Below, piece by piece: positions 62,303-64,000 of a stretch of 64,000 nt of DNA. The DNA lies in NCBI GenBank assembly GCA_014529385.2, contig CM043944.1, forward strand, positions 86,889,884-86,953,883. Reading direction: 5' to 3'. Position 1 is the first letter of the stretch, and every line of letters begins with the position of its first letter. Below the pieces are notes generated by a model, which made no database searches, was not told where the DNA came from, and saw only the letters and a list, made by a program, of their open reading frames with translations. Source of the stretch: Adiantum capillus-veneris (Eukaryota; Streptophyta; Polypodiopsida; Polypodiales; Pteridaceae). The translations under genes and the position numbers were made by a program.

Positions 62303-63185
62303 CCTTGATGTCTTTATCCTTTAAATGGCTATCAAACCACTTCTTTCTCCTATCCTTCTCCACTAGAGCATTTCGCACAGCTAATTGCCTTTCTTCATCT
62401 AGCCTTTCTAGGATATATAAGCGCTCCACTAAGGGGTTACCATCCCAACCTTCTTGAGAAGCTACTCGAAGACTAGGAATGACAAACTCCCATGGCATAA
62501 CTGCTTCTTGGCCATACACCATCTTAAACGGTGTGCAATTAATAACAACTTTATACGCAGTACGATAAGCCCATAAAGCTGATGTAAGCTTTAGGTTCCA
62601 ATCAGCGCGATGAGCTTCGACTGTCTTTGTCAAAATGGAGATGAGAGTTTTGTTGGTACTCTCAGCTTGGCCATTTGCTTGGGGATAATAGGGTGTAGAC
62701 TTGTGGTGAGATATCATGAAGTTTGATGTGAGCTCTTTTATTACTTCATTTATAAAATGAGTTCCATTGTCACTCACAAGTTTAAAGGGGCATCCAAAAC
62801 GTGTGATAATGTTCTCAAAGAGGAACTTAGCTGTTGTTTTTGCATCCGCCTTTCGTGTTGCTTTTGCTTAAGCCCATTTGGTTACATAGTCGGTAGCCAC
62901 AATGATATATCGTGATTGTGTGTTACGTGCAACCGGACTAATCGGTCCTACAGAGTCTAAGCCCCACTTTTCAAATGGTTGGGTTACCTTGATGGGATGT
63001 AGAGGCATCCTATCACTTCTTTGCGGCTTCTTGAAGCGTTGGCATTCATCACATCCCTTTGCAAAAAGTGATGCATCCTTAAATAGAGTGGGTCACCAAT
63101 AGCCTGACTGTAAGATCTTTCGGGCAGTCAAGTTTCCTGAAAAGTGACCACTAGCTACACTCATGTGTGCCTCTTGTAGAATATA
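62268..63185 (-). pseudogene. Ty3 integrase (zinc domain and core)
   Basis: Minus-strand text from 63180 gives the HHCC module (AHMSVASGHF...CDECQRFKK). The core has GLDSVGPI, then 62777-62268 SDNGTHFINEV and NGQAESTNKTL, the D,D,E residues, and VGDKVLMY. In-frame stops (63187-63189, 63094-63096, 62869-62871) show decay. Confidence 0.8.
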
Positions 63186-64000
63186 TTAATACTCATCCTC
63201 GCGGGCACAGCGTCTAAGAACATCATCTTTTCCTCTCTTATAGAGAGTTCCAGCCAGTAAGCAATAGGGTTCGCATTCCTTTATTAATTTTCGAGCTATA
63301 TCTTTTCGTAGTTCTTTGGGTGGAAAACCATTAACTAAGAAGTTACCAATCTTTTCACTCCATTCAGGCATTGTCTCAACAATGAACAAAGGAGTATCAG
63401 GCAAATCATCATCAACCCCCGTAGGAGCTTCGCCATTAGGGATACGAGATAAATGATCCGCCATGACATGTTTCCTCCGAGGCCTCACAACAACGGTGAA
63501 GTCAAACTCAAGAAGAATTAACAACCATCGTGTAATTCGACCTATGGAACACGACTTGTTTACCAAATATAGCAATGCTTGATGATCAACATAAAACACA
63601 AACTTGGTAGCAAGAAGGTAATAGCGAAATTTCTTTACTGCGTAAATCATAGCTAGACCTTCGCGCTCTGTAGTAGTGTAGTTCATCTCGGCATCATTTA
63701 ATTGGCGACTTGCAAAGCTAATAGGGTAGTCCAATTTATGTTCTCCTGGTTGAGTTAGAACACACCCAATAGAAAAATTTGATGCATCAATATGCACATG
63801 AAAAGGTACATTCCAATCGGGCGTTCGCAAGATTGGAGCACTTGTTAGGGCCTTCTTTAATAACTCATAAGATTGATGACATTCTTCCGTCCAGTGAAAC
63901 TCGATAAGAAGCTTGTATAATGGACGCGCTATCTCTGCAAAGTTTAAAATAAATCTTCGATAATAACCAACATGGCCCATAAATCTTTGAACTCCTTTGT
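63186..64000 (-). pseudogene. Ty3 reverse transcriptase end and RNase H (cut by window edge)
   Basis: RFMGHVGYYRRFILNFAEIARPL is the RT thumb/connection. RNase H follows: VHIDASNFSIGCVLTQ, NYTTTEREGLAMIYAVKKF, FVFYVDHQALLYLVNK and VMADHLSRIPNGE. This part is open for 264 codons, better kept than the integrase. Upstream RT, any usual protease and gag are outside the window. Confidence 0.85.

Overview
The window looks like nuclear DNA of a land plant with a large, transposon-filled genome. The evidence is spliced exons of a plant-type CNNM/DUF21-CBS protein, fragments of an armadillo-type kinesin, a GH28 polygalacturonase and PLS-type PPR proteins, plus Ty3, Ty1/copia and LINE elements. The wording of the PPR repeats (KQIHDE, GNALVDMYAKC, AVSWNALIAGYAQQ) suggests a fern or other seed-free vascular plant. 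That is an inference from family resemblance only. There are no bacterial-style operons, tRNAs, rRNAs or CRISPR arrays.

Layout. 1-1620: 3' end of a minus-strand Ty3 chromovirus (LTR, polypurine tract, chromodomain, integrase C-terminus), cut by the LTR of a plus-strand Ty3 element (1621-5420; LTR, PBS, gag, protease, truncated RT, RNase H, integrase). 5553-6330: copia-type LTR with PBS. 6700-8450: an unrecognised, strongly decayed repetitive region. 10.5-12.7 kb: another LTR/PBS with a decayed gag. 13017-39883: the one gene that looks intact, a CNNM/DUF21-CBS membrane protein with ten recognisable in-frame exons. Its two largest introns (7.6 and 16.8 kb) are inflated by transposons. The first holds a 6.3-kb L1-type LINE with target-site duplications. 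The second holds a copia fragment, a piece of a second L1-type LINE, and two copies (A and B) of a different LINE family whose ends always abut (GA)n/(CT)n microsatellites. 40861-56054: a second full-length L1-type LINE with a 17-bp target-site duplication. It is interrupted at 45169-53362 by an 8.2-kb insert with short terminal inverted repeats and an 8-9 bp target duplication, carrying a fragment of a kinesin gene (introns included) and a fragment of a polygalacturonase gene. 56.1-57.1 kb: LTR/PBS remnant and a LINE tail next to a microsatellite. 58.45-60.15 kb: broken PPR gene fragments. 60.29-60.87 kb: a 292-bp tandem duplication. 61.4-64.0 kb: a minus-strand Ty3 element in which an aspartic-protease-like domain lies downstream of the integrase.

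The best candidates for new biology are: (1) the LINE family with (CT)n ends and a coiled-coil/RRM-like ORF1; (2) the Ty3 element with a protease-like domain after the integrase GPY/F module; (3) the TIR element that captured parts of two unrelated host genes and then landed inside a LINE; and (4) a host gene whose last large intron ends in a (GA)n tract at the 3' splice site.
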